40,325 nt of DNA from an uncultured Sphingomonas sp. (GTDB lineage: Bacteria; Pseudomonadota; Alphaproteobacteria; Sphingomonadales; Sphingomonadaceae). The notes under the pieces were generated by a model. The model did not search any database, was not told the origin of the DNA, and saw nothing but the letters and a program-made list of their open reading frames with translations. This document shows positions 1 to 7,384 of this stretch, in pieces. The DNA is taken from assembly GCA_902806275.1 (NCBI GenBank), contig CADCVY010000106.1, positions 1-40,325 on the forward strand. Reading direction: 5' to 3'. Within the stretch, counting starts at the first letter, position 1. The number at the start of each line of letters is the position of its first letter. Made by a program: the position numbers and the translations under genes.

Positions 1-192
1 CCAGACACAGCCGTCCTCTTCGGGGCCTTCGATCTGGAACAGGCTTCCTGCTCGGGTTCGTCATCCATGTCGCATTTATGTTGCATGGAGCCGCCGCGTG
101 CAGATGGGAAACGGCGGAAATCTGGGGAAAGTCAGCGCAACAGATTGCAACACGGCCGGGCTGGCAAATCTGGCTTAAGTTATTGAAAAGTA

Positions 193-267
193 TGGTGCCG
201 GATGCAGGATTCGAACCCGCGACCTTCGGTTTACAAAACCGCTGCACTACCCCTGTGCTAATCCGGC
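193..267 (-). tRNA. tRNA-Thr (anticodon UGU)
   Basis: Read on the minus strand, this folds as a complete cloverleaf. The seven-base acceptor stem GCCGGAT pairs with ATCCGGC, the T arm carries GGTTCGAAT, and the anticodon loop is TTTGTAA. The anticodon TGT lies at 233-235 (as ACA on the plus strand). The CCA tail is encoded at 193-195. The D loop is short, and the outermost anticodon-stem pair is a mismatch. Short ORFs across this site that contain an AGFEPATFGL-like string are translated tRNA, not protein. Confidence 0.95.
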
Positions 268-302
268 CCACTACGACTTGGACGAACTCGCGCGCATTTG
301 CG

Positions 303-1154
303 TCAAAGCACGCCGAACGTCCAGCCTTCTCCCGCCGCGACTTCGGGCCTCAGGCCTTGTGGCGCGAACGCGTTGGGCTCGCTGGCAGCAAGCGCGCGCA
401 TTCCGGCCGCCGTCACCAAAGCATCCGTCTGGTGATCGTTGGGCTCGAAGCGTAACCGCGCCGGCGGACTGCCGAGCGCTTTTAGAGCAACGTTGAGGTC
501 CGCTCTGCTGCGCAACTTCACCCCACTCAGTCCAGCGCGGCGCAGATAAATGCGGGTGTAGATTTCAACCACTGCGCTGCCGGCGGCGGGCAGCGGGTCC
601 ATTGGCCAGAGCGCCACTTTGCCGTCCAGCCGGTGCAACAGGCGCATGCCCGAGAAGCTCGCCTTGGCGACTTGCGCCGCGCCGATCGCGTCGTAGGCGG
701 AAGCCGTCTTGCGCCCTCCTTGCTCATTGAGCCGCGCGTCGCATTGCCGAAAGCGGACGAAATCGGATTTCACGCCGTCGGCGATGCCGAAGTAGAAATG
801 CCGGCGATGCACCTGCTCGAGGAAGCTGGCGGCGCCGAGGTCCTCGTCCTGGCATTTCGTGTCGACATAGGCCCAGAACTCGCGGGCCGTTGTCGGCACG
901 CCAGGCTCGCCCAGCAGGTACTCGCCGCGCTCGATCAGCGGCGGCGCAAAGCTGAAGTCGAAGCCGAACAAGGTTGGCTCCGTCGCGGCGCGCTTAATCA
1001 GCCACGCAAGCACTTCCTCGCGTGACCAGACGTGGCGCGGGCGGACCAAGCGGGGCGGGGCATCGCCGCGCGCTTCGGCGATGGCGATGCCCTTGTGTCG
1101 CTTACCCTTCGCGCCCGACCAATCGACCGCGACGCAAGCCGCGAAGCGGCTCAC
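303..1154 (-). CDS. DUF429-like predicted nuclease (RNase H-like fold), unknown function
   Basis: The product is 283 aa. It opens with a VAVDWSGAKG strand-loop (about residues 8-17), has a second acidic strand FGFDFSFAPP, and ends with an NDHQTDALVTAAG helix (about 239-251). Acidic residues on strand 1, a central strand and a late D-H..DA helix are the layout expected of RNase H-like, DUF429-type predicted nucleases; that family call is inferred from pattern. The start is GTG and overlaps the stop of the upstream channel gene as GTGA, so the gene is probably translationally coupled as the last member of a rarA / channel / nuclease run. No substrate can be read from the sequence. Confidence 0.6.
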   Translation of the reverse strand: MSRFAACVAVDWSGAKGKRHKGIAIAEARGDAPPRLVRPRHVWSREEVLAWLIKRAATEPTLFGFDFSFAPPLIERGEYLLGEPGVPTTAREFWAYVDTKCQDEDLGAASFLEQVHRRHFYFGIADGVKSDFVRFRQCDARLNEQGGRKTASAYDAIGAAQVAKASFSGMRLLHRLDGKVALWPMDPLPAAGSAVVEIYTRIYLRRAGLSGVKLRSRADLNVALKALGSPPARLRFEPNDHQTDALVTAAGMRALAASEPNAFAPQGLRPEVAAGEGWTFGVL

Positions 1155-2515
1155 ACCAGCGGCGGCTGGCCCTCGCCCGGCCCGCTCATGTCACCGGTAG
1201 GCGGCGAGGTGCGTGAGCGGCGGGCAGTCGGAGCAGCAGTCGGCGGCGCGTTGATCTGGCGCTCCGCCTTGTCGGCAGCCTGGTTGAGGATCCGCGCCGC
1301 CGCATCACGCCCGCCAAGGCCGAAGGCAAGGGCCGTCGCGACCGCCGCGGAGCCGAGAATCAGGCCGAATGCCAAGATCACGATCTCATTGGCGAGACCC
1401 ATGAAGGTCAGGCCAATCGCAGTGAACAAGGCGATGATCGCGTAGCGGACGATGGTCTGCGCGTAGCCGCCCTCGCCGGTGCTGCTGCCGACCAGGCCCG
1501 AGATGATCCGCGACAGCATGATGCCGACGACGATGATCAGGGTGCCGAAGATCACCTTTCCGGCCAGCTCCGTAACCTGGGCGAGGAACAGGGCAATGGT
1601 GCCACCGCCGAGCTGCTTTGCCGCTTCGATGGAAGCGATTAGGATGATCGCCACCATGGCCACGTTGGCCACCACCCGCGACGGCGTGGTCGTTGCGGGC
1701 ACGATGCCGGTCGACTGGATCGCCTGGTCGAAGCCGGTCGGCGGCAGGACCGCCTCGATGATCGACTTCAGGAGCTTGGCGGCGATGAAGGCGATGCCGA
1801 TCCACAAGGCGGCGCTGAGGATCCGCGGGATGGCCGCAAGGATCTGGTTGAGCATGCTGATCGCCGGGCCCGAGATCGCCTCGATGCCGAGCACCTGGAG
1901 CGCGGCAATCGAGACTGGGATGATGATCAGGGCGAAGACCAGAATGCCGGCCGCGCGCGCCAGAGACGCACGGGTTTGGGCTGGGCTGGTCGTCGTCGCG
2001 CCGGTGGTGCCGCCGGAACCGATGGCCGGGTCGCTCGCCGGAACCGGTGTGCGGTCGCTTCCGGCCAGGCCAACCTTGCCGAGCATACCCTCGACGTTGG
2101 CCGCGGTGAGCACCGCCTCCACCAGACGGCGGACGATGCGGGCGACGATCAGGCCGATGAAGAAAATCAGCCCGGCGCCGATCAAGCGCGGCAGGAACTG
2201 GAAGACCTGGGTAACCAGCTCGTTGATGGGAGCGAGGATCTGACCGATGCCGAGGAACTGCAGCGCAGCCATGATACCGACCAGCCAGATGATGAGCTTG
2301 GCAATAGTGCCGAGCTGTCGGCCAGCCGACTCATGCGGCGTGCCGCTGACATGTTTCTTAAGGGCTGGCGAGCGGTTGATCGCCTTGTCGAGCGCCCATT
2401 GCACAGCACGGGCAACAATCCAGGTGGCGACGAGGATCAGGATCGCGATGAGGATCCTGGGACCCCAATGCATCGCCTGCGCTTCCCAATAGGCGCTCTG
2501 GTCAACTTGGTACAT
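1151..2515 (-). CDS. Mechanosensitive ion channel family protein with TM-helix repeats
   Basis: The product is a 454-aa integral inner-membrane protein with many hydrophobic segments. Examples are residues about 18-40 (ILIAILILVATWIVA), 72-92, 108-130, 190-212, 218-240, 275-300 and 340-395. The repeated pattern of a TM helix followed by an amphipathic Gly/Ala-rich segment (FLPRLIGAGLIFFIGLIVARI and IPRILSAALWIGIAFIAAK) matches the conserved TM-helix repeat of CmpX-like proteins related to MscS channels. A low-complexity Thr/Pro/Gly linker lies near residues 155-185, and the C-terminal tail is Pro/Arg rich. No classical MscS beta domain is evident. It starts 42 nt downstream of rarA on the same strand and overlaps the DUF429-like gene. 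A role in envelope stress or osmotic response is inferred from the family. Confidence 0.8.
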   Translation of the reverse strand: MYQVDQSAYWEAQAMHWGPRILIAILILVATWIVARAVQWALDKAINRSPALKKHVSGTPHESAGRQLGTIAKLIIWLVGIMAALQFLGIGQILAPINELVTQVFQFLPRLIGAGLIFFIGLIVARIVRRLVEAVLTAANVEGMLGKVGLAGSDRTPVPASDPAIGSGGTTGATTTSPAQTRASLARAAGILVFALIIIPVSIAALQVLGIEAISGPAISMLNQILAAIPRILSAALWIGIAFIAAKLLKSIIEAVLPPTGFDQAIQSTGIVPATTTPSRVVANVAMVAIILIASIEAAKQLGGGTIALFLAQVTELAGKVIFGTLIIVVGIMLSRIISGLVGSSTGEGGYAQTIVRYAIIALFTAIGLTFMGLANEIVILAFGLILGSAAVATALAFGLGGRDAAARILNQAADKAERQINAPPTAAPTARRSRTSPPTGDMSGPGEGQPPLV

Positions 2516-2557
2516 GGCCGGCTGCTCCCTGTTTTCCGCCCGTAGAAAGATGCGGCC

Positions 2558-3904
2558 TTAACTCGTTTCGTCACCGGTTTGTTGCAACTCGGCGCGGCGG
2601 CGGGCCCAATAATCCAGCCGCTCGCGAATGCGCGCTTCAAACCCGCGATCGGTCGGCTGGTAGAAGCTCTGCGGCTGCATCGCTCCGGGCCAATAGTCGG
2701 CACCGGAGAAACCATCCTCCTCGTCGTGGTCGTAAGCGTAGCCTTTGCCGTACCCTGCTTCCCGCATCAGCTTGGTCGGCGCGTTGAGGATGTGGCCGGG
2801 GGGCTGCAGCGAACCGGTGTCCCTCGCCGACCTCCAGGCGCCTTTCTGGGCGACGTAGACCGCGTTCGATTTAGGCGCGGTCGCGAGGTACAGGCAGGCC
2901 TGCGCGATCGCCAACTCGCCCTCCGGCGAGCCGAGGAATTCGTACGCGTCCTTGGCCGCCAGGCATTGCACCAGCGCCTGCGGGTCGGCGAGGCCGATGT
3001 CCTCCACGGCCGCGCGGGTCAGCCGCCGAAGCACGAACAGCGGCTCCTCACCGGCAACCAGCATCCGCGCGACATAGTAGAGCGCCACCTGCGGGTCGGA
3101 GCCGCGGATGCTTTTGTGCAAGGCCGAGATGAGGTTGTAATGCCCCTCGCGGTCCTTGTCGTAGACCGGCACCCGGCGATGGAGCAGCCGGGACAGTTCG
3201 GCCGGGCCGAGCGGCTGGTCGATCTGGACTGAGAACAGTGTCTCCACCTGGTTGAGGAGAAACCGCCCGTCGCCGTCGGCGCTGGCGATCAGGGCCTGGC
3301 GAGCGTCCGTGGTGACTGGAAGGCGCCGGTTCTCGTTGGCTTCGGCGCGCGCGATCAGCGCCTCCAGCGCCGCCTCGTCCAGCCGGCGCAGGATCAGCAC
3401 CTGACAGCGCGACAGGAGGGCGGCGTTCAGCTCGAAGCTCGGGTTCTCCGTTGTCGCGCCAATCAACGTTACGGTCCCGTCCTCAACGTAGGGCAAAAAG
3501 CCGTCCTGCTGGGCGCGGTTGAAACGGTGGATTTCGTCCACGAACAACAGGGTTCGCTGCCCGGCGCACGGGGCGGTGCGCGCTTCGGCGAACACCTTCT
3601 TGAGGTCGGCAACGCCCGAGAACACGGCCGAGATGGCCACGAAGCGGAGCCCGACGGCATCGGCCAGCAGCCGCGCGATGCTGGTCTTGCCCGTGCCGGG
3701 CGGTCCCCACAGGATCAGCGAGCTGAGCTTGCCGGCTGCAACCATGCGGCCAATGGCGCCGTCTGATCCGGTGAGATGCTCCTGGCCGACCACCTCATCG
3801 AGGACCTGCGGCCGAAGCCGGTCGGCGAGCGGCGTCTCGGCCGGGAGCGCCCCGGAGCGCGCCGGGGGATCAATGGCACCGAACAGGTCCGTCATGCGCG
3901 CCAC
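2558..3904 (-). CDS. rarA: Replication-associated recombination protein A (AAA+ ATPase, RarA/MgsA family)
   Basis: The product is 448 aa, the usual RarA length. It shows Walker A GPPGTGKT at about residues 67-74, Walker B LLFVDEIHRFN, and sensor 1 GATTENPSFE. The C-terminal half has the clamp-loader-like helical region with PEGELAIAQACLYLATAPKSNA and the late GADYWPGAMQPQSFYQPTDRGFE segment typical of the family. RarA is a cytoplasmic helicase-like ATPase acting at stalled replication forks and interacting with SSB (family knowledge). The gene is the first of a minus-strand run with the channel and DUF429-like genes and is divergent from the PadR gene. The palindrome at 3949-3972 lies in the shared upstream region. 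Confidence 0.95.
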   Translation of the reverse strand: MARMTDLFGAIDPPARSGALPAETPLADRLRPQVLDEVVGQEHLTGSDGAIGRMVAAGKLSSLILWGPPGTGKTSIARLLADAVGLRFVAISAVFSGVADLKKVFAEARTAPCAGQRTLLFVDEIHRFNRAQQDGFLPYVEDGTVTLIGATTENPSFELNAALLSRCQVLILRRLDEAALEALIARAEANENRRLPVTTDARQALIASADGDGRFLLNQVETLFSVQIDQPLGPAELSRLLHRRVPVYDKDREGHYNLISALHKSIRGSDPQVALYYVARMLVAGEEPLFVLRRLTRAAVEDIGLADPQALVQCLAAKDAYEFLGSPEGELAIAQACLYLATAPKSNAVYVAQKGAWRSARDTGSLQPPGHILNAPTKLMREAGYGKGYAYDHDEEDGFSGADYWPGAMQPQSFYQPTDRGFEARIRERLDYWARRRAELQQTGDETS

Positions 3905-3948
3905 CTAAAGCGCGACGCAGAAGATTGCACCCGGGGCTTGCAAGCCAG

Positions 3949-3972
3949 GCTTCTAAGATATATCTAAGAAGC
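3949..3972. promoter_or_regulatory. Near-perfect 24-bp palindrome, candidate PadR operator
   Basis: The 24-bp sequence has two 12-nt arms centred between 3960 and 3961, with a core AAGATATATCTAA. Only one symmetric position pair (7/18) breaks the dyad. It lies 16 nt before the first possible ATG of the PadR gene and 44 nt upstream of the divergent rarA start. PadR/YqjI-type regulators usually bind such AT-rich dyads and repress their own genes, so autoregulation is likely. Effects on rarA are possible but only inferred. Confidence 0.65.
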
Positions 3973-3988
3973 ATCGAAGGAGATGAGC

Positions 3989-4609
3989 ATGGGTCATCGT
4001 TGGCATGGCTGCGGTCCGCGGGGCCGGTTCGAATTCAACATCCCGGAAGGCCTGTTCGCCATGCGCGGACGTCGCGGAAGTTGGGGTCCGTTCCATTTCG
4101 ATTTTGGTGACGAGCCAAGCGGGTTCGGCGGACGGGGTCGTGGACGGCGCCGCATGTTCGAGTCCGGCGAGTTGCGGCTGGTATTGCTGAAGCTGATCGC
4201 CGACGAGCCGCGGCACGGCTACGACCTCATTCGCGCGGTCGAGGAACTTACGGGCGGCGACTACGCGCCGAGCCCCGGCGTGGTTTACCCTACCTTGACC
4301 CTCCTTCAGGACATGGGCTTGATCGAGGAAGCCGCAGGCGAGGGCGGGCGCAAGCCGTTCCAGGTCACCAGCGAAGGGCGCAAGCACCTTGAGCAGAACG
4401 CGCAGGAGATCGAGAACCTGCTAGCGCGGCTCGAAGAGGCAGGGTCGCATCGCCGCCGCAGCCACCGTCCGGAGATGGGCCGGGCGCTCGCCAACCTCAT
4501 GACGGCGCTGCGCAACCGGGTCGCGCACGAAGGCTGGAACGAGGCGTTGCTAGAGGAGGTGATCGAGATCCTCGACGAGGCCGCAAGGCGCATCGAGCGC
4601 GTTAAGTAA
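3989..4609 (+). CDS. PadR-family transcriptional regulator, YqjI-like, with a Gly/Arg/Phe-rich N-terminal extension
   Basis: About 206 aa. A 45-50-residue extension containing H-R-W-H-G-C and FGGRGRGRRR precedes a PadR winged helix: GELRLVLLKLIADEPRHGYDLI, then the family signature SPGVVYPTLTLLQDMGLIEE and the wing EGGRKPFQVTSEG. A C-terminal dimerisation helix follows. The order of extension and domain matches the metal-responsive E. coli YqjI, but this extension has few His/Cys residues (GHRWHGC at the start), so metal sensing is uncertain. Two ATGs are possible, 3983 and 3989. The AAGGAG Shine-Dalgarno sequence at 3977-3982 abuts the first and is 6 nt from the second, so 3989 is preferred. 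The gene ends convergently, 3 nt from the glycosyltransferase. Confidence 0.85.
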   Translation: MGHRWHGCGPRGRFEFNIPEGLFAMRGRRGSWGPFHFDFGDEPSGFGGRGRGRRRMFESGELRLVLLKLIADEPRHGYDLIRAVEELTGGDYAPSPGVVYPTLTLLQDMGLIEEAAGEGGRKPFQVTSEGRKHLEQNAQEIENLLARLEEAGSHRRRSHRPEMGRALANLMTALRNRVAHEGWNEALLEEVIEILDEAARRIERVK

Positions 4610-4612
4610 GCG

Positions 4613-5782
4613 CTAGCGGCCGGTCATCCGCGCCAGCCGCTCGCGCTTGAGGATGGCGCGCTGGTAGTGGCGAATGACGGCCGAATTGATACGGTCCCAA
4701 TCCATCGTCTTGGCGAAGGCCAGCCCGGCCTCGCCCTGGCGACGGCGCAGCTCCGGGTCGCGGGCGTAGGCTTCGAGAGCATCCGCGAAGCCGCCGATAT
4801 CGGCAGCGTCGACCAACGTTCCGCTCTCACCGTCGCGAACGATGTTGGTGGTTCCGGAGGCGAGCGCCGCAAGCACCGGCAGCCCGCAAGCCATCGCTTC
4901 CAGCGTCACGTTGCCGAACGCTTCGGTAGTCGATGGGTTGAACAGCACGTCGCCGCTGGCCAGGGCGCGCGCGAGGTCGTCGCCGGTCTGCTCGCCGACG
5001 AATATCGCGTCGGGTAGCTGTTCTTCGAACCAAGGCCGGGCCGGGCCTTCGCCTATCACGAGCACCCGATGATGGAGCTCCCGCTCGGCAAAGGCCCGAA
5101 CCGCGTCGGCGAACACGTTGAGGTTCTTTTCCATGACAATCCGGCCGAGGAACACCACCACCAGCTCGTCGTCACCGATCCCGAGCGAGCGCCGCCAGCC
5201 CATGTCGCGGCGGCCGGAATTGAACTGCTCGCGGTCGATGCCGCGGGTCCACATGGCGATGTCGCGGTTCATGCGCTGGGCGCGAAGCACTGCCGCGGTT
5301 GACTCGGCCGGCGCCATCACCAGCTCGCAGCGATGGTACAGGCGGCGCAGCAGCGCGCGGACCGCCGGCTCGAACCATTGCAGGTGATAATAGGAAAGAT
5401 AGGTCTCGAACCGGGTGTGCACGGAGGCCACAGCGGCAACCTTGTTGCGCCGCGCCCACGTCACCGCCCGGTGCGACACGAAGTCGGGGCTGGCAATGTG
5501 CAGCACGTTCGGCCGGAACTCGGCCAGATCCTGACGGGCTCGGCGGGACAGGGCCACGGGCAGGCGATACTCGGACCGGCCTGGGATCGGCACCGCGGGG
5601 ATGCTGACGACCTCGCCGGTGGCCGGGAAGGCGGGCTCGTCCACCGTCGGCGCATAGATGCGCACGTGCACGCCCTGGCGCAGCAGATAGCCGACCAGCC
5701 GGTTGAGCGCCTGGTTCGCGCCGTCGCGCACATAATTGTAATTGCCCGAAACCAGGGCAACGCGGAGTTCGCTTGGTTGCAC
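4613..5782 (-). CDS. GT4-family glycosyltransferase (MgtA-like alpha-mannosyltransferase group)
   Basis: 389 aa with a GT-B fold. The N-terminal acceptor half begins ELRVALVSGNYNYVRDGANQALNRL. The C-terminal half has the nucleotide-sugar donor site: VVFLGRIVMEKNLNVF, then the E-x7-E motif in STTEAFGNVTLEAMACGLPVLA. It is closest in pattern to bacterial GDP-mannose-dependent mannosyltransferases such as MgtA that act on (phospho)lipid acceptors at the inner membrane; the actual sugar and acceptor cannot be read from sequence. The open frame extends to 5950, but that part runs into the divergent glycosylase gene, so the GTG at 5782 just before QPSELRVAL is the better start. Confidence 0.85.
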   Translation of the reverse strand: MQPSELRVALVSGNYNYVRDGANQALNRLVGYLLRQGVHVRIYAPTVDEPAFPATGEVVSIPAVPIPGRSEYRLPVALSRRARQDLAEFRPNVLHIASPDFVSHRAVTWARRNKVAAVASVHTRFETYLSYYHLQWFEPAVRALLRRLYHRCELVMAPAESTAAVLRAQRMNRDIAMWTRGIDREQFNSGRRDMGWRRSLGIGDDELVVVFLGRIVMEKNLNVFADAVRAFAERELHHRVLVIGEGPARPWFEEQLPDAIFVGEQTGDDLARALASGDVLFNPSTTEAFGNVTLEAMACGLPVLAALASGTTNIVRDGESGTLVDAADIGGFADALEAYARDPELRRRQGEAGLAFAKTMDWDRINSAVIRHYQRAILKRERLARMTGR

Positions 5783-5830
5783 GGGGCAGCGCTGTAGCCA
5801 TGCGTCTGGTAAAGGCAAATTGGAGGAGAA

Positions 5831-6331
5831 ATGGCCGCTGAAGCGCCGAAGTTCGGCCTGCCGGCGATCGCGCGGCGCGATGCCCGCCTCTTCATTCTCG
5901 GCAGCTTGCCAGGCGATGCGTCGCTGGTGGCGGCACGATATTATGCGCACCCAAGCAATCAGTTCTGGCGCCTGCTCGGTCAGGTGCTCGGCGAGGATCT
6001 ACCGGCGCTCGGCTACGCGAAGCGGCTCGATCGGCTTGCCGCTAGGCAGATCGGACTTTGGGACGTGATTGCCTCGGCGAGCCGCCGCGGCAGTCTCGAC
6101 CAGGCGATCCGCGATGCCCAGCACAACCGCATCGATCACCTGCTGCGCGACTATCCCGACCTGCGCGCTATCGCCTTCAATGGTGCCACGGCATCGGCCA
6201 CTGGGCGGCGGCTGATTGGGGCGGCGCCAGCAGGCGTCACTCTGGTCGACCTGCCCTCGTCCAGCGCCGCGAACACCCGCAGCCTGGCCGAAAAGGCCAA
6301 AGGCTGGTCCGTGCTCGCCGGTTTCGTGTAG
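5831..6331 (+). CDS. DNA-deoxyinosine (hypoxanthine) glycosylase, uracil-DNA glycosylase superfamily family 6
   Basis: 166 aa. The hallmark motif FILGSLPGDASLVAARYYAHPSNQFWRLLG lies at residues 20-50, followed by LWDVIASASRRGSLD and a C-terminal LPSSSAANT segment that replaces the usual HPSP-type motif. These features define the HDG branch of the uracil-DNA glycosylase superfamily, which removes hypoxanthine (deaminated adenine) from DNA at the start of base-excision repair. A strong Shine-Dalgarno sequence (GGAGGAG, 5821-5827) precedes the ATG. The gene is divergent from the GT4 gene with a 48-nt shared upstream region. Confidence 0.88.
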   Translation: MAAEAPKFGLPAIARRDARLFILGSLPGDASLVAARYYAHPSNQFWRLLGQVLGEDLPALGYAKRLDRLAARQIGLWDVIASASRRGSLDQAIRDAQHNRIDHLLRDYPDLRAIAFNGATASATGRRLIGAAPAGVTLVDLPSSSAANTRSLAEKAKGWSVLAGFV

Positions 6332-6370
6332 CCGTAGGAGCCTTCGCTTGCGCCGCGCGTAAACTCCGCC

Positions 6371-6676
6371 ATGATCGGCATGATGATCCCGGACGATGCA
6401 CAAACGGACGAAGACAAAAGGCTGTCGATGGTCGACGAGGCGCTCGTCGCCGGGACCATCGCCAACACCAACGGATTGCTGGTGATCCTCGCCAAGCTGG
6501 TCGCCAAGGGCGTGTTCGACCGCGCGGACCTGCAGGCCTTCTCCGACAGTTATTCCAAGCCGCTCGACCATGTCGGCATGCGCGAGAATGAGCTCGTCAG
6601 CCAGATGCAGGACCAGATGGAGTCCACGCTGGCCGAGCTGATGCGCTACCTTGTCGAGCGTGACCAGGACGACTGA
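6371..6676 (+). CDS. Conserved hypothetical small acidic protein
   Basis: 101 aa, soluble and acidic, predicted to be mostly helical (AGTIANTNGLLVILAKLVAKGVF, then ELVSQMQDQMESTLAELMRYL). No signal peptide, metal-binding pattern or catalytic motif is visible. The codon choice (GC-rich third positions) and the clean frame support a real gene. It begins 39 nt after the glycosylase and may be co-transcribed with it. The Shine-Dalgarno sequence is weak, and ATGs at codons 1, 4 and 5 are all possible starts. No function can be assigned. Confidence 0.6.
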   Translation: MIGMMIPDDAQTDEDKRLSMVDEALVAGTIANTNGLLVILAKLVAKGVFDRADLQAFSDSYSKPLDHVGMRENELVSQMQDQMESTLAELMRYLVERDQDD

Positions 6677-6727
6677 TCGGCCCTAGCTCGTCGTTGCCCG
6701 TTCATCACGGCTGAGGTAGACGGCCGC

Positions 6728-7048
6728 ATGCGCAGGCTCGCTGCCCGATTGCTGCTGTTGCTTGCGGTGCTGCTGGCGCCGCTTGGGATGACGGCTGCCC
6801 CCGCACTGCCGATGGACCATGGATCGGGCGCGAGCATGCCCATGCAGCACTGCCCGGAGCAGCAGACACCCGACAGCACGAGCGGTATCGCTGATTGCGC
6901 CATGGCTTGTGCCGCCGCTCTGCCGACGTCTGGGCTTAAACCGCCCGGACGCGACATCCTCGCCAGTTCGGTCGAGGTTCCCTACACTGCGGCCAGGCTC
7001 GTCAGCCGATATCTCGAGATCGCAACGCCTCCGCCGAAGACATCCTGA
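6728..7048 (+). CDS. Small exported protein, probable copper-cluster component
   Basis: 106 aa. A typical signal peptide comes first: MRRLAARLL, a Leu-rich core to about residue 18, and cleavage near TAAPA. The mature part contains metal-ligand-like residues in MDHGSGASMPMQHCPEQ, followed by two more cysteines in ADCAMACAA. Met/His/Cys spacing of this kind is common in small periplasmic proteins encoded with copper-resistance genes, and the next two genes share the same chemistry. Copper binding is inferred from composition and neighbours, not from a recognised domain. It is the first gene of a three-gene plus-strand unit. Confidence 0.6.
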   Translation: MRRLAARLLLLLAVLLAPLGMTAAPALPMDHGSGASMPMQHCPEQQTPDSTSGIADCAMACAAALPTSGLKPPGRDILASSVEVPYTAARLVSRYLEIATPPPKTS

Positions 7049-7080
7049 AGACCCGAATAGCCATTCGAGCCTCAGGAGAT

Positions 7081-7329
7081 ATGATGATGATGACGTTGAT
7101 CATGGCTGCGCTCGCAGCCGCCGTCCCCACGGCCCCCCAGCAGCACGCAGATGCTCATGCGCAGCACGGGCAGCACCAGCACCGCCAGCCGGCCGAGCAC
7201 AAGGCGATGGACTGCTGCGACCAAAGCATGGCCGGTCATGCGATGGACTGCTGCAAGGACATGGCGGACGCCGGCAAGGCCAAGCCATGCTGCGCCGAGC
7301 ACGCCAAGGCCGGACACAAGCACAGCTAA
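7081..7329 (+). CDS. His/Cys/Met-rich small exported protein, likely metal-binding
   Basis: 82 aa. A short hydrophobic leader (MMMMTLIMAALAAAVPTA) is followed by a His-rich stretch with HADAHAQHGQHQH and three Cys-Cys pairs in the repeated frame AMDCCDQSMAGHAMDCCKDM...KPCCAEHAKAGHKH. This density of soft-metal ligands strongly suggests binding of Cu(I)/Cu(II) or a similar metal in the periplasm. Four ATG codons are in tandem. With the AGGAG at 7074-7078, the second or third ATG (7084 or 7087) gives better spacing than the first. It lies between the two other putative copper proteins. Confidence 0.65.
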   Translation: MMMMTLIMAALAAAVPTAPQQHADAHAQHGQHQHRQPAEHKAMDCCDQSMAGHAMDCCKDMADAGKAKPCCAEHAKAGHKHS

Positions 7330-7384
7330 AGTGGGCGAGAGCGCCCGCCGCTGAGGCCGCGCTCCCTCACCGGGAGAAAATCAA

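Noticed and set aside
1-68. Possible 5' end of a minus-strand gene (ATG at 68, MDDEPEQEACSRS...)
   Set aside because: Only 22 codons before the window edge, no Shine-Dalgarno sequence, and another frame reads equally well. Nothing else convincing in 1-192.
78-455. Plus-strand ORF containing an AGFEPATFGL-like string
   Set aside because: It is the translation of the minus-strand tRNA-Thr and the 3' part of the DUF429-like gene.
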